Positions 9,810 to 18,182 of a stretch of 63,834 bases of DNA are shown here, piece after piece; the stretch's first letter is position 1; each line of letters opens with the position of its first letter. The position numbers were made by a program, and so were the translations under genes. This DNA comes from Methylobacterium sp. J-026 (GTDB lineage Bacteria; Pseudomonadota; Alphaproteobacteria; Rhizobiales; Beijerinckiaceae): assembly GCF_022829585.1 (NCBI RefSeq), contig NZ_JAKSYC010000313.1:1-63834 (forward strand), written 5' to 3'. The notes below the pieces were generated by a model. The model was given only the letters and a program-made list of their open reading frames with translations. It made no database searches and had not been told where the DNA came from.

Positions 9810-9915
9810 GCCGCGGCTTGGCCGTTGCGCGGACGGCGCCCCGCGCCCATCTTGCAGGCCCGCGCCACAGAGGAAGCCGCCCCCGCCCCGCGGGGACGCG
9901 GCTCAATGATCCGGC

Positions 9916-11202
9916 CTGATTGAGCTCGTCATCGTCGTCCTGCTGATCGCGCTCAACGGCGTGTTCTCGCTCTCGGAGCTGGCCCTGGTCTCGGCGCGCA
10001 AGGGCCGGCTGCGGGCCCTGGCCGACGCCCGCCATGCCGGCGCGAAGGCGGCGCTGGTCCTCGCGGAGGAGCCGGGGCGGTTCCTCTCGACCGTGCAGAT
10101 CGGCATCACGCTGATCGGGATCCTGTCCGGCGTCGTCTCGGGGGGGGCGCTGGGTGACCGGCTCGCCCTGGTTCTGATCGACCTCGGCCTGCCCAAGGGC
10201 TGGGCCGACACGCTGGGCTACAGCCTCGTCATCGGGGTGATCACCTACCTGTCGGTGATCATCGGCGAGCTGGTCCCGAAGCACCTCGCCCTGCGCGACC
10301 CGGAGCGGATCGCCTGCGCGGTGGCGCCCGGCATGGGGATCGTTTCCAAGGTGGCCCTGCCCGCGGTGTGGCTGCTCGACGCCTCGACCCGGGCAGTGTT
10401 CCGCCTGATCGGCCAGGAGACCGAGAGCGCCAGCGCGGTCACCGAGGAGGAGCTCCGCAGCCTCGTGGCCGAGGCCGAGACCGCGGGGATCATCGAGGGC
10501 GGCGAGCGGGCGATGATCTCCGGCGTGCTCCGCCTCGGCGATCGGCTGGTGCGGGGCGTCATGACCCCGCGCACCGACGTGGTCTGGATCGACCTGTCCG
10601 ACGATCCGGACGCCGTGCGAGCCCAGGTCCTGGCGAGCCCCCATGCCCGCCTGCCGGTGGCCGATGGCGGCCCGGACGCGATGATCGGCATCCTCCAGGT
10701 GCGCGACCTCCTCGGCCCCCTGTCGCGGGGGGAGCGCCTCGACCTGCGTGCGCATGTGCGCCCGGCGCCGGTTCTGCCCGACACCCTCGACGCCCTCGAT
10801 GCCCTCGACACCCTGCGGACGGCGCCGGTGCCGATGGCGCTGGTCCACGACGAGTATGGCCATTTCGACGGGCTCCTGACTCCCGCCGACATCCTCGATG
10901 CGATCGCCGGCGCCTTCCGCTCCGGGACCGCGGAGCCGGACGCCGTGCGCCGCGCCGACGGCTCCTGGCTGATCGCCGGCTCGATGCCGGCCGATGAATT
11001 GGCCGACCAGCTCGGGCTGCGGCTCCCGCCGTCGCGGGACTACGCCACGGCGGCCGGCCTGGTCATCGCGGCGCTCCAGCACCTGCCGGAGACGGGCGAG
11101 ACCTGCGAGATCGCCGGCTGGCGCTTCGAGGTGGTGGATCTCGACGGACGCCGGGTCGACAAGCTGCTGGCGACGCCGCTGGCAGAAGCCGAGACCCCGT
11201 AG
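9916..11202 (+). CDS. CNNM/HlyC-CorC family transporter (DUF21-CBS-CorC), start uncertain
   Basis: About 428 residues: an N-terminal DUF21 membrane domain (helices NGVFSLSELALVSARKGRL, VQIGITLIGILSGVVSGGAL, LGYSLVIGVITYLSVIIGELVPKH), a CBS pair (RGVMTPRTDVVWID, ARLPVADG, MALVHDEYGHFDGLLTPADIL) and a C-terminal CorC_HlyC domain. Relatives are linked to magnesium/cobalt export. The first helix, IELVIVVLLIALNG, begins before any usual start codon in frame: the only upstream candidates are CTG 9916 and ATT 9919, and the first GTG (9961) would cut the helix in half. An ATG at 9906 lies one frame off; removing one C near 9914-9916 would join it directly to the helix. Its stop ends 1 base before the convergent gltX stop. 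Confidence 0.85.
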   Translation: MIELVIVVLLIALNGVFSLSELALVSARKGRLRALADARHAGAKAALVLAEEPGRFLSTVQIGITLIGILSGVVSGGALGDRLALVLIDLGLPKGWADTLGYSLVIGVITYLSVIIGELVPKHLALRDPERIACAVAPGMGIVSKVALPAVWLLDASTRAVFRLIGQETESASAVTEEELRSLVAEAETAGIIEGGERAMISGVLRLGDRLVRGVMTPRTDVVWIDLSDDPDAVRAQVLASPHARLPVADGGPDAMIGILQVRDLLGPLSRGERLDLRAHVRPAPVLPDTLDALDALDTLRTAPVPMALVHDEYGHFDGLLTPADILDAIAGAFRSGTAEPDAVRRADGSWLIAGSMPADELADQLGLRLPPSRDYATAAGLVIAALQHLPETGETCEIAGWRFEVVDLDGRRVDKLLATPLAEAETP

Positions 11203-11203
11203 A

Positions 11204-12544
11204 TCAGGCGGGTTCGCCGGCCAGCCGCCGCGCCGCCCGGTCCCGCCCGATCAGCGGCAGCAGGCCGGCCAGATCCGGCCCGTGCTCCAGACCGGTGAGC
11301 GCGAGGCGCAGCGGCATGAACAGCCCCCGGCCCTTGGCCCCCGTGCGGCTCCGGATCTCGGTGGTCCAGGCCTTCCAGGTCTCGGGTCCGAACGGCTCCG
11401 GCGGCAGGGTCTCCCGGGCCGCCGTGATCACCGCCGCCTCGGTGAGGACCGGCTCGACCGGGCCGGCGACCACCCGCCACCACGCGGCCGCCTCCGGGAC
11501 CCGGCCGAGATTGGCCCGCACCGCCAGCCAGAACGCCTCCGCGCGGTCCGGCGGAATCCCGAGATCCGCGAGGCGGCCGGCCACCGCGGCGTAGTCCATG
11601 GCGTGGACGAGGCGCGCGTTCAGGCCGTCGAGTTCCGCCGTGTCGAACCGGGCCGGCGCGCGCGAGATCTCGGCCAGATCGACGAGCCCCGCCAGGGTCT
11701 CGAGGTCGGGCACCGCCCGCACGGATTCGGCCGAGCCGGTCAGGACCGCCAGGGAGCGCACCGCGGCGGGCTCGTAGCCGGCCTCGCGCAGGCCGCGCAG
11801 CGACAGGTGGCCGAGCCGCTTCGACAGGCCCTCCCCGTCCGCCGTGGTCAGCAGGTTGTGGTGGCCGAAGACCGGCACGGCCGCGCCCAACGCCGCGAAG
11901 ATCTGCACCTGCACGCCGGTATTGGTGACGTGATCCTCGCCGCGGATCACGTGGGTGACGCCGAGGTCGGCATCGTCCACCACGGAGGGCAGCGTGTAGA
12001 GGTAGCTGCCGTCGGCCCGGATCAGCACCGGGTCGGAGAGGGACGCGCAATCGACATGGGCGGGCCCGCGGACGAGGTCGTCCCAGGCCACGGTCCGCGC
12101 CTCCAGGAGGAAGCGCCAGTGCGGCCGGCGGCCCTCGGCCTCCAGTGCCGCCCGCTCCTCCGCGGTGAGGCTGAGCGCCGCCCGGTCGTAGATCGGCGGC
12201 TGGCCGCGGCCGAGCTGGCGCTTGCGGCGGCGTTCCAGTTCCTCCTGCGTCTCGTAGCAGGGATAGAGGCGTCCGGCGGCGCGCAGGCGATCCGCGGCGG
12301 CATCGTGCTGCGCCGTGCGGGCGCTCTGCCGGGCGAACAGGTCGGGCTCGATCCCGAGCCAGGCGAGATCCTCCCGGATCGCATCGGCGAAAGCCTCCGT
12401 CGAGCGCTCGGCGTCGGTATCGTCGAGGCGCAGCAGGAAGCGCCCGCCCGTCCTCCGGGCGAACAGCGCGTTCAGCAGGGCCGGACGGGCATTGCCGATA
12501 TGGAGGTAGCCGGTCGGCGACGGGGCGAAGCGGACGAGAGTCAT
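11204..12544 (-). CDS. gltX: Glutamyl-tRNA synthetase (second type)
   Basis: A 446-residue class Ib aminoacyl-tRNA synthetase that attaches glutamate to tRNA. Motifs: RFAPSPTGYLHIGNARPALLN (HIGH-type) at the N-terminus, then LRLDDTDAERS, and a KMSKS-equivalent GEGLSKRLGH. GLSKR rather than KMSKS, plus the short length, fit the second GluRS of alphaproteobacteria, which commonly carry two gltX genes. In such organisms one copy may charge tRNA-Gln for later amidation by GatCAB; which role this copy has is not visible here. It converges on the CNNM gene with only one base between stop codons, and diverges from the oxidoreductase gene at 12693. Confidence 0.95.
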   Translation of the reverse strand: MTLVRFAPSPTGYLHIGNARPALLNALFARRTGGRFLLRLDDTDAERSTEAFADAIREDLAWLGIEPDLFARQSARTAQHDAAADRLRAAGRLYPCYETQEELERRRKRQLGRGQPPIYDRAALSLTAEERAALEAEGRRPHWRFLLEARTVAWDDLVRGPAHVDCASLSDPVLIRADGSYLYTLPSVVDDADLGVTHVIRGEDHVTNTGVQVQIFAALGAAVPVFGHHNLLTTADGEGLSKRLGHLSLRGLREAGYEPAAVRSLAVLTGSAESVRAVPDLETLAGLVDLAEISRAPARFDTAELDGLNARLVHAMDYAAVAGRLADLGIPPDRAEAFWLAVRANLGRVPEAAAWWRVVAGPVEPVLTEAAVITAARETLPPEPFGPETWKAWTTEIRSRTGAKGRGLFMPLRLALTGLEHGPDLAGLLPLIGRDRAARRLAGEPA

Positions 12545-12692
12545 ATGCGCTCTGTAACCGATCTCGGACCGGATTGCCGCGGGCGCTCCGGGAAATCGCC
12601 CTTCGCCGAACTCATGGGGTGCCGCATCCGGCGCGCTACCCAGGGTCGTGAAAACCCGTCACAAGGCTCCGCTTGGCGCGGGACGAGGCTCG

Positions 12693-13970
12693 ATGGCGAC
12701 GGACGAGACGGCCGATATCGTGGTGATCGGCGGCGGGATGGTCGGCCTCGCCAGCGCCATCGCGCTGAGGGATCGCGGCCTCGACGTGGTCCTGTGCGAT
12801 CCCGGCGAGGCGCGGGCCCGGACCTCCTACGGCAATGCCGGGGTGATCAGCCGCGGCTCGATCCTGCCGATGTCGAGCCCGGCCCTGTGGGGCAAGCTCC
12901 CGGCCTACCTGCGCAACGCCGACCGGGGCCTGCGCCTGAGCTACGCGCACCTGCCGCGGATCATTCCCTACACGGCGCATTTCCTGGCGAGCGCCCGCGC
13001 CGCGCGCTGGCGCCGGGCCGCCGGGGCGCTGCTGCCCCTGACGAGCGCCGCCTATTCCGCCCACGAGCGCCTCGCCGCCCGGGCCGGGACGGGCGACCGA
13101 CTCCAGCGCACCGGCTGGCTGAAGGCCTACCGGACCGAGGCCGCCTTCGCGGGTGCCGCCCTGGAGCGCGAGATCCTGGCCGGGCACGGGGTGGATTTCG
13201 AGATCCTCGACTCCGCGGCGTTGCGCGACCTCGAGCCGGCCCTGGTCCGTCCCTACGCCCGGGCGATGCTGCTGACCGAGACCGGCTCCGTGCGCGAGCC
13301 CGGCCGGCTCATCGAGGCCTGCGAGGCGCTGTTCGCGGGGCTGGGCGGACGCCGCCTGCGCGGCAGCGTCGCGCGACTGGCGCCCGGACCGGACGGGTGG
13401 CGCGTGGATCACGAGACCGGCGCGGTGCGGGCCCGGCAGGTGGTGCTCGCGGCCGGCGCCGCCTCGGGGGCGATCGCGCGGACGCTGGGCTACCGCTTCG
13501 CGGTGGCGGCCGAGCGGGGCTATCATCGCCACTACGCCCTGCACCCGGACAGCCCGCCGCTGACGCGGCCCGTCCTCGACACGGGGGCGGGCTCGATCCT
13601 GTCGCCGATGGGCGAAGACCGGGTGCGGGTTCTGTCGGGGGTGGAGCTCAACGCCCGCCACGCCGCCCCGGACCACACCCAGATCGAGGCGGCCGCGCGG
13701 GAGGCCGCCGGGACCCTGCGCCTCGGCGGTCCCCTCGACAACGAGCCCTGGCTCGGCTCCCGCCCGTCCACGCCGGACGGGATGCCGGTGATCGGCCGGG
13801 CGCCCCGGCACGACGGCCTGCTCTTCGCCTTCGGCCACGGCCATATCGGCCTCTCCACCGGCCCGATCACCGGCGAGATCGTGGCCGACCTCGCCACCGG
13901 CCGAACCCCGGCGGTGCCGGTGGCGGCCTTCGGGCCTGAACGGCTGCTGCGCTGGCCGAGCCTGTTCTGA
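12693..13970 (+). CDS. FAD-dependent oxidoreductase, DadA-like
   Basis: A 425-residue flavoprotein of the DAO family. The N-terminal dinucleotide-binding motif is DIVVIGGGMVGLASAIALRDRG (GxGxxG type), followed by a TSYGNAGVIS segment typical of D-amino-acid dehydrogenase (DadA) proteins. The C-terminal FAD contact is RPSTPDGMPVIGRAP with FGHGHIGLSTGPITGEIVA. It would oxidise a D-amino acid or other amine and pass electrons to the respiratory chain or oxygen. ATG 12693 is preferred over 12648 because a GACGAGG-like site precedes it and the GGGMVG motif then sits near residue 13. No dadX racemase or transporter is adjacent, so the substrate is unresolved. Confidence 0.85.
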   Translation: MATDETADIVVIGGGMVGLASAIALRDRGLDVVLCDPGEARARTSYGNAGVISRGSILPMSSPALWGKLPAYLRNADRGLRLSYAHLPRIIPYTAHFLASARAARWRRAAGALLPLTSAAYSAHERLAARAGTGDRLQRTGWLKAYRTEAAFAGAALEREILAGHGVDFEILDSAALRDLEPALVRPYARAMLLTETGSVREPGRLIEACEALFAGLGGRRLRGSVARLAPGPDGWRVDHETGAVRARQVVLAAGAASGAIARTLGYRFAVAAERGYHRHYALHPDSPPLTRPVLDTGAGSILSPMGEDRVRVLSGVELNARHAAPDHTQIEAAAREAAGTLRLGGPLDNEPWLGSRPSTPDGMPVIGRAPRHDGLLFAFGHGHIGLSTGPITGEIVADLATGRTPAVPVAAFGPERLLRWPSLF

Positions 13971-13983
13971 GTTCGAGCGAAAT

Positions 13984-14469
13984 CTACCGCCAGTCGTAGG
14001 GGTTGTACGGGTCCAGCGCGGCCTGGATCTTCCGCAGGAGCGCCGGCTGGCGCTGGAGATCCACGTCCCGGGCCAGCGCCCGCAGGAAGGCCTGCGGCCC
14101 GTGCTCCAGGTCACGGGTGAGGCCGTCGTAGCGGTCGGAGGGCTCGACATGGGCCGGGTTCACCGCGACGCGGTAGTCGAGCCCGCAGGTCGGGGGGTCG
14201 ATCCCGAGGCGATAGCAGATCTGCACCCGGGCGAAGGGCGCCTCCGGTCGATAATCGACACGATACCCGCCGAGCCGGAAGGCGCCGCCGGTCACGCGCT
14301 GGGCGTAGGCCAGGGTCTGGGCCACCGTGGCGAAGGCGGCCGTGCGGCGATCGCGCACGAGGTCGATCGCCGCGCGCTCCGTGGGCACGGCCGATTGCGC
14401 ACCAGCCGCGGTGGAGACCAGCCCGGCCAGGACAGCGGGGACCAGCGAGCGAGGGACCAAGATTCTCAT
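13984..14469 (-). CDS. Secreted hypothetical protein, coupled to a collagen-like lipoprotein
   Basis: A 161-residue exported protein: signal peptide at residues 1-24 (LVPAVLAGLVSTAAGAQ), then a mature domain of about 137 residues with two cysteines (QICYRLG, PTCGLDY) and a basic, Asn/Asp/Tyr-rich end (LDPYNPYDWR). No family was recognised. Its ATG overlaps the stop of the upstream collagen-like gene as ATGA, so translational coupling is likely and the two proteins may work together at the cell envelope. An AAGG sits 6-9 bases before the start. It converges on the DadA-like gene with 13 bases between stops. Confidence 0.75.
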   Translation of the reverse strand: MRILVPRSLVPAVLAGLVSTAAGAQSAVPTERAAIDLVRDRRTAAFATVAQTLAYAQRVTGGAFRLGGYRVDYRPEAPFARVQICYRLGIDPPTCGLDYRVAVNPAHVEPSDRYDGLTRDLEHGPQAFLRALARDVDLQRQPALLRKIQAALDPYNPYDWR

Positions 14470-14879
14470 GGCGCCTTCATGCAGACCGCGACGGGTTGGG
14501 CATCCTTGGCGGCCTTGGCGGTCATGTCGAGGCAGCCGACCGTGGACACGCCGTCCGTGACGGTCACGGACGGTACCACCGCCATGCCGCGGCAATAGGC
14601 GCCGATCAACACCTCCTCGCGACGGCAGGCGACGTCGAGCCGGACCTGGCTGTTGACCGCCGGACCCGGGGGTCCGGCAGCGCCGGCCGGGCCCCGTTCG
14701 CCCGTGGGTCCGCGCTCGCCGGTCGCCCCGTTCAGGCCGGCCGGACCCTGCGGCCCGGGCGGCCCCTGGTCACCCTTGGGGCCGGCCGGCCCGGCCGGGC
14801 CCGGCTTGGCCGGCTCGCAGCCGGCGAGCGCGAGCGCGGCGACCGCACCGGCGATCGTCGCAATCAGGGGACGTCTCAT
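14466..14879 (-). CDS. Collagen-like lipoprotein
   Basis: A 137-residue predicted lipoprotein: a signal ending in LALAGC (lipobox, Cys about 21), then about 16 uninterrupted Gly-X-Y triplets (from GPAGPAGPKG to AGPPGPA), then about 60 residues with four cysteines (VACRREE, AYCRGM, VGCLDM, AVCMKAP). Gly-Pro-Pro-type triplets are expected to form a collagen-like trimer stalk, leaving the Cys-rich domain as a small C-terminal head. Short bacterial collagen-like lipoproteins are known, but I recognise no close named homologue. It forms an ATGA overlap with the downstream exported protein. Function is unknown; a surface stalk or adhesion role is inference. Confidence 0.82.
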   Translation of the reverse strand: MRRPLIATIAGAVAALALAGCEPAKPGPAGPAGPKGDQGPPGPQGPAGLNGATGERGPTGERGPAGAAGPPGPAVNSQVRLDVACRREEVLIGAYCRGMAVVPSVTVTDGVSTVGCLDMTAKAAKDAQPVAVCMKAP

Positions 14880-14997
14880 GCGGTTCTCCGGACACGAAAA
14901 GGGTCCGACGCAGAACGCCCGCGGCACGCGCCGGTTCGGTGGCACCCGCCGGGGAGGTCGGCCAAGGCGGGCTCCGGATGGCGGCGGAGCAGCTCGG

Positions 14998-15417
14998 TTA
15001 ATCGTCGCGATAGACCCGCTCCCGGCGCTCGTGCCGTTCCTGGGCTTCGAGGGACATGGTGGCGATCGGCCGGGCATCGAGGCGGCGCAGCGAGATCGGT
15101 TCGCCGGTCTCCTCGCAGAATCCGTAGGAGCCATCCTCCAGCCGGGCGAGGGCCGCATCGATCTTGCCGGTGAGCTTGCGCTGCCGGTCCCGCGCCCGCA
15201 GCTCGATCGCCCGGTCCGTCTCGGACGATGCCCGGTCGGCGAGGTCGGGATGGTTCTCGTTCTCGGTCTGGAGCGCGACGAGGGTGTCCTGCGCCTCGCG
15301 CAGGATGTCATTCTTCCAGCCCAGCAGCTTGCGTCGGAAATATTCGCGCTGCCGGTCATTCATGAAGGGCTCGTCGTCGGACGGGACGTAGCCGTCCTCC
15401 AGCGTCACCTTCGCCAT
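14998..15417 (-). CDS. dksA: DksA/TraR-family RNA polymerase-binding protein (Zn-less type)
   Basis: A 139-residue protein with the DksA layout: N-terminal helix, long coiled coil (about 30-85), then a zinc-finger-like globular end. The coiled-coil tip carries the acidic DLADRASSETDRA segment, equivalent to the DxxDxA tip that enters the RNA polymerase secondary channel. The finger region, FCEETGEPISLRRLDARP, keeps only one of the usual four cysteines, so zinc is probably not bound; similar Cys-poor DksA proteins are known in alphaproteobacteria. It would mediate stringent-response control with ppGpp. The gene is monocistronic, with 118 bases to the collagen-like gene and 175 to the next gene upstream. 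Confidence 0.92.
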   Translation of the reverse strand: MAKVTLEDGYVPSDDEPFMNDRQREYFRRKLLGWKNDILREAQDTLVALQTENENHPDLADRASSETDRAIELRARDRQRKLTGKIDAALARLEDGSYGFCEETGEPISLRRLDARPIATMSLEAQERHERRERVYRDD

Positions 15418-15592
15418 GCGTCACCCTCGCTGGATCGTAAGACCGCCCACCAGGGGATGGCCGGTGCGCGGCGATAACGTGAGGTGCCGTATAGTCGAGG
15501 CGCCCAATCGCGACAACGCACACGGAAGCGGGGCCCATAAAGCGCCGCCACTGTCCAGCCGCGTGCGGCAAACAAGCCACGCTACAGCGCTT

Positions 15593-16609
15593 TTACTCTG
15601 TCACCGGCCTCCGCAGCCGTTCGATCGCGGCGGCGATCTCCGCCGTGAGGGGCCGGGCCAGACCCAGCCGGTAATGCGTCTGGTCGAAGAACAGGTCCGG
15701 ATCCGCCGCCTCGGGGCGCCCGTCGCGCCAATCCACCACCGTGCTCGACCGGTGCGTCGCCAGCGCGGCGCGGACCTCGGAGCGGCAGGCGGCCTCGGCC
15801 ACCGCACGGGGGCTGCCGGGCGGCGGCTCGGCGCGGGCATAGACCGGCGGAAAGACCACCACCACCGGCGTCTCGGCGGGGACCCGCGCGAGCTCCGCCC
15901 GGAGCCGTCCGGCGATCGGGAACGGGCCGCCATGCTGCGGCTCGGGCCCGGGGCCTACGGGCCTCTCCAGGGCGGCCTTCTTAGCGGGATCGATGCCGAA
16001 GCCCTGGCCGAGATAGTTGCGCTCGTAATCCCACCAGCCATCGGGGGCGGCGTTCCTGCGGCGGGGGTTCAGGAGCCAGCCGAGGCGGTTGATCGTCTCC
16101 TGCGCGGCCGGGAAGCGCACGAGTCCCCCGAGGTAGTCGGGCCAGCCGCCGAGCAGCCAGAAGGGAAACCCATGCTCGCTCGGGAAGCTCGGATCGTCCG
16201 CGCACCAGAACGCGTCGGCCGAGAGCACGAGGGCGGCGGGCCGCGCATGGTGCTGCAAATACCAGTCGAGGAGTGCGAACTGCTCCGCCGGACCGGTGGC
16301 CGGCACCGAGAGCTGGACGAACGGGATGCCGGTGAGCCGGGTCAGCGTCGCCGGCTCGATGAGCTGGATGTGCGAGTTGCCGATCACCGCGCCCGTAAAG
16401 GCCGGATCGCGCCCGCGCACGGCCGATGCGGTGCGCGGCCCCTGCGGCCGGACCGCGCCGCGGGACAGCAGGGTCGAGCGGCCGGTATCGTAGGGATCGA
16501 CCAGCACCGCCAGGGCGAGATAGGCCGCGAACACGCCGAAGACGGATAGGATCAGGGCGCGGGCGAAGCCGCGCCAGTCCTGGTCCGAGGGGGGTCGGGG
16601 GGCCGCCAT
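15593..16609 (-). CDS. Membrane-anchored SGNH/AlgJ-like protein paired with an MBOAT
   Basis: A 338-residue protein with one N-terminal membrane helix (ALILSVFGVFAAYLALAVLV, about 17-37) and a periplasmic domain. AVIGNSHIQLIEP resembles the catalytic serine block of SGNH/GDSL-type or AlgJ/AlgX acyltransferases. The region near the end, DLFFDQTHYRLGLARPLTAEIA, has the Asp-x-x-His arrangement expected for the other catalytic residues. Its start lies 2 bases after the stop of the upstream MBOAT gene, so the two almost certainly form an operon. In alginate and peptidoglycan O-acetylation, an MBOAT moves acyl groups across the membrane and an SGNH partner transfers them. The target polymer here is unknown because no polysaccharide synthase is nearby. 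Confidence 0.75.
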   Translation of the reverse strand: MAAPRPPSDQDWRGFARALILSVFGVFAAYLALAVLVDPYDTGRSTLLSRGAVRPQGPRTASAVRGRDPAFTGAVIGNSHIQLIEPATLTRLTGIPFVQLSVPATGPAEQFALLDWYLQHHARPAALVLSADAFWCADDPSFPSEHGFPFWLLGGWPDYLGGLVRFPAAQETINRLGWLLNPRRRNAAPDGWWDYERNYLGQGFGIDPAKKAALERPVGPGPEPQHGGPFPIAGRLRAELARVPAETPVVVVFPPVYARAEPPPGSPRAVAEAACRSEVRAALATHRSSTVVDWRDGRPEAADPDLFFDQTHYRLGLARPLTAEIAAAIERLRRPVTE

Positions 16610-16611
16610 CC

Positions 16612-17985
16612 TCAGAACTGGAAGTAGATGAACTCGTAGTTCGCATCGTCGCCGATCTTCAGCAGGACGATCACGAACAGGAGCGCGAAGCCGAAGGCGA
16701 GGAGGCGCCGCGGCGGCAGGCGGTGGACCGCCGTCCAGGCGGTCGGCCCGACCGTGGCGACGAGGGCGGCGACCGCGATGGTGCGCCACTTGAAGCCGGA
16801 GCCCCGGGGCGCCAGCCCGAACAGGCCCTTGAACAGGAGGATCGCCGCCTCGAAGCTCGTCGCCCGGAACAGGACCCAGGTCAGCATCACGAACAGGCTG
16901 GTCAGCAGCCAACCCAGCGGCGCCGGGATCGCCAGCCGCGTGCGGCGGGCCAGCAGGCCGGCGCCGAGGCCGAGGCCGTGAAGGCCGCCCCAGGCCAGGA
17001 AGGTCGGGCCGGCCCCGTGCCACAACCCGCCGAGCGTCATGGTGGCCAGGAGCGCGCCGACCTGGCGCGGCAGCCCGTGCCGGTTCCCGCCCATCGGGAT
17101 GTACAGGTAATCGCGCAGGAAGCGCGATAGGGTCATGTGCCAGCGCCGCCAGAAGTCGCGCAGGGACGTGGCGCGGTAGGGCGCGTCAAAGTTCTGCGGC
17201 AGGACGAGACCGAACAGCAGCGCGATGCCGAGCGCCATGTCGGTATAGCCGGAGAAGTCGAAATAGATCTGGAAGGTGAAGCCCAGCGTCGCCTGCCACG
17301 CCTCGGCGACGGTGACGACCTTGCCGGAAGCGGCGGCCTGGAACACCGGATTGACGTAGGCCGCGAGCGGATCGCCGAGGAACACCTTCTTGGCGAGGCC
17401 GACCGTCAGCAGCATCAGGCCGCGGCTGAAGCGCTCGGCGGCGTCCGGCCGGGCGTAGGGCGCCGCGTCGAACTGGTGCATGATCTCGCTCCAGCGCACG
17501 AGCGGGCCGGCGAGAACCTGCGGGAAGAAGGCGATGTAGAGGGCGTATTTCACCAGCCCGAAGGCGGGCGCCCGGCCGGCCCGGAGGTCGGCGAGGTACA
17601 TGATGTGGTGGAAGGTGAAGAACGAGATGCCGAGCGGCAGGGCGAGGCCCAGCCGCTGCGCCCCGAGGCCGGGGATCAGGTTGGCGAGGTCGGCGAAGAA
17701 GTCGAGATACTTGAACACCCCGAGCAGGGCGAGGTTGGCCGCGATGGCCGCCGGGATCAGCCAGCGGCCGGGCCAGCGGCGATAGAGGCGGGCCACGCTC
17801 CAGTTCGCCAGGATCGAGCCGGCGAGCAGCGGCACGAAGCGGATGTCCCACCAGCCGTAGAACACGAACGAGAGGCCGACGAGGAGCGGCAGCCGCCAGG
17901 CCGGCGCGGCACGCGCCACCAGCCCGTGCAGGACCAGGGCGGCCGGCAAGAACGCGAGAAGGAAAACGAAGGAGTTGAACAGCAT
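16612..17985 (-). CDS. MBOAT family O-acyltransferase (AlgI-like)
   Basis: A 457-residue multi-pass membrane protein with roughly ten or more helices. It starts MLFNSFVFLLAFLPAALVLHGL, typical of AlgI/DltB-like proteins. The MBOAT core is present: FFPQVLAGPLVRWSEI, QIYFDFSGYTDMALGIALLFGL, LRDFWRRWHMTLSRFLRDYLYIPMGGNR, and the catalytic-His stretch LGGLWHGAGPTFLAWGGLHG. It should transfer acyl, probably acetyl, groups through the inner membrane. The SGNH-like gene directly downstream (2-base gap) is its likely partner. No alginate genes are present, so the acceptor may be an exopolysaccharide, peptidoglycan or another glycan encoded elsewhere. Confidence 0.9.
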   Translation of the reverse strand: MLFNSFVFLLAFLPAALVLHGLVARAAPAWRLPLLVGLSFVFYGWWDIRFVPLLAGSILANWSVARLYRRWPGRWLIPAAIAANLALLGVFKYLDFFADLANLIPGLGAQRLGLALPLGISFFTFHHIMYLADLRAGRAPAFGLVKYALYIAFFPQVLAGPLVRWSEIMHQFDAAPYARPDAAERFSRGLMLLTVGLAKKVFLGDPLAAYVNPVFQAAASGKVVTVAEAWQATLGFTFQIYFDFSGYTDMALGIALLFGLVLPQNFDAPYRATSLRDFWRRWHMTLSRFLRDYLYIPMGGNRHGLPRQVGALLATMTLGGLWHGAGPTFLAWGGLHGLGLGAGLLARRTRLAIPAPLGWLLTSLFVMLTWVLFRATSFEAAILLFKGLFGLAPRGSGFKWRTIAVAALVATVGPTAWTAVHRLPPRRLLAFGFALLFVIVLLKIGDDANYEFIYFQF

Positions 17986-18182
17986 CGGGCGAGGCGGCGA
18001 GGAAGGCGCCGGATGGGCCGCCGTTGTCTCCGACCGGGAGGGACCGCCTTGTCGGGGATCGGCGCGGGCGCGTCAATCGGGGTTCCGCCTGTCACAGATC
18101 GAGCTCGATGACCCGGGCCGGCTCGCCTACCGAGAGGCCGGGTTCCGGCCGAAGCGTCCCCGGGACAGGGTCCGCTCCGTCA

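Noticed and set aside
10994..13939. A 981-codon plus-strand frame crossing corC-like, gltX and the oxidoreductase
   Set aside because: It overlaps three genes with clear motifs in other frames and contains no recognisable domain.
14653..14880. Gly-rich triplet region as a CRISPR-like or tandem DNA repeat
   Set aside because: The periodicity is in the protein (Gly-X-Y) and the DNA units are not identical; there are no spacers.
18090..18182. Minus-strand frame after the Hsp70-like stop reading PGLSVGEPARVIELDL and ending at a stop near 18091
   Set aside because: It looks protein-like but has no start codon or ribosome-binding site and extends upstream only in an out-of-frame shadow of the Hsp70-like gene; composition bias can explain it.
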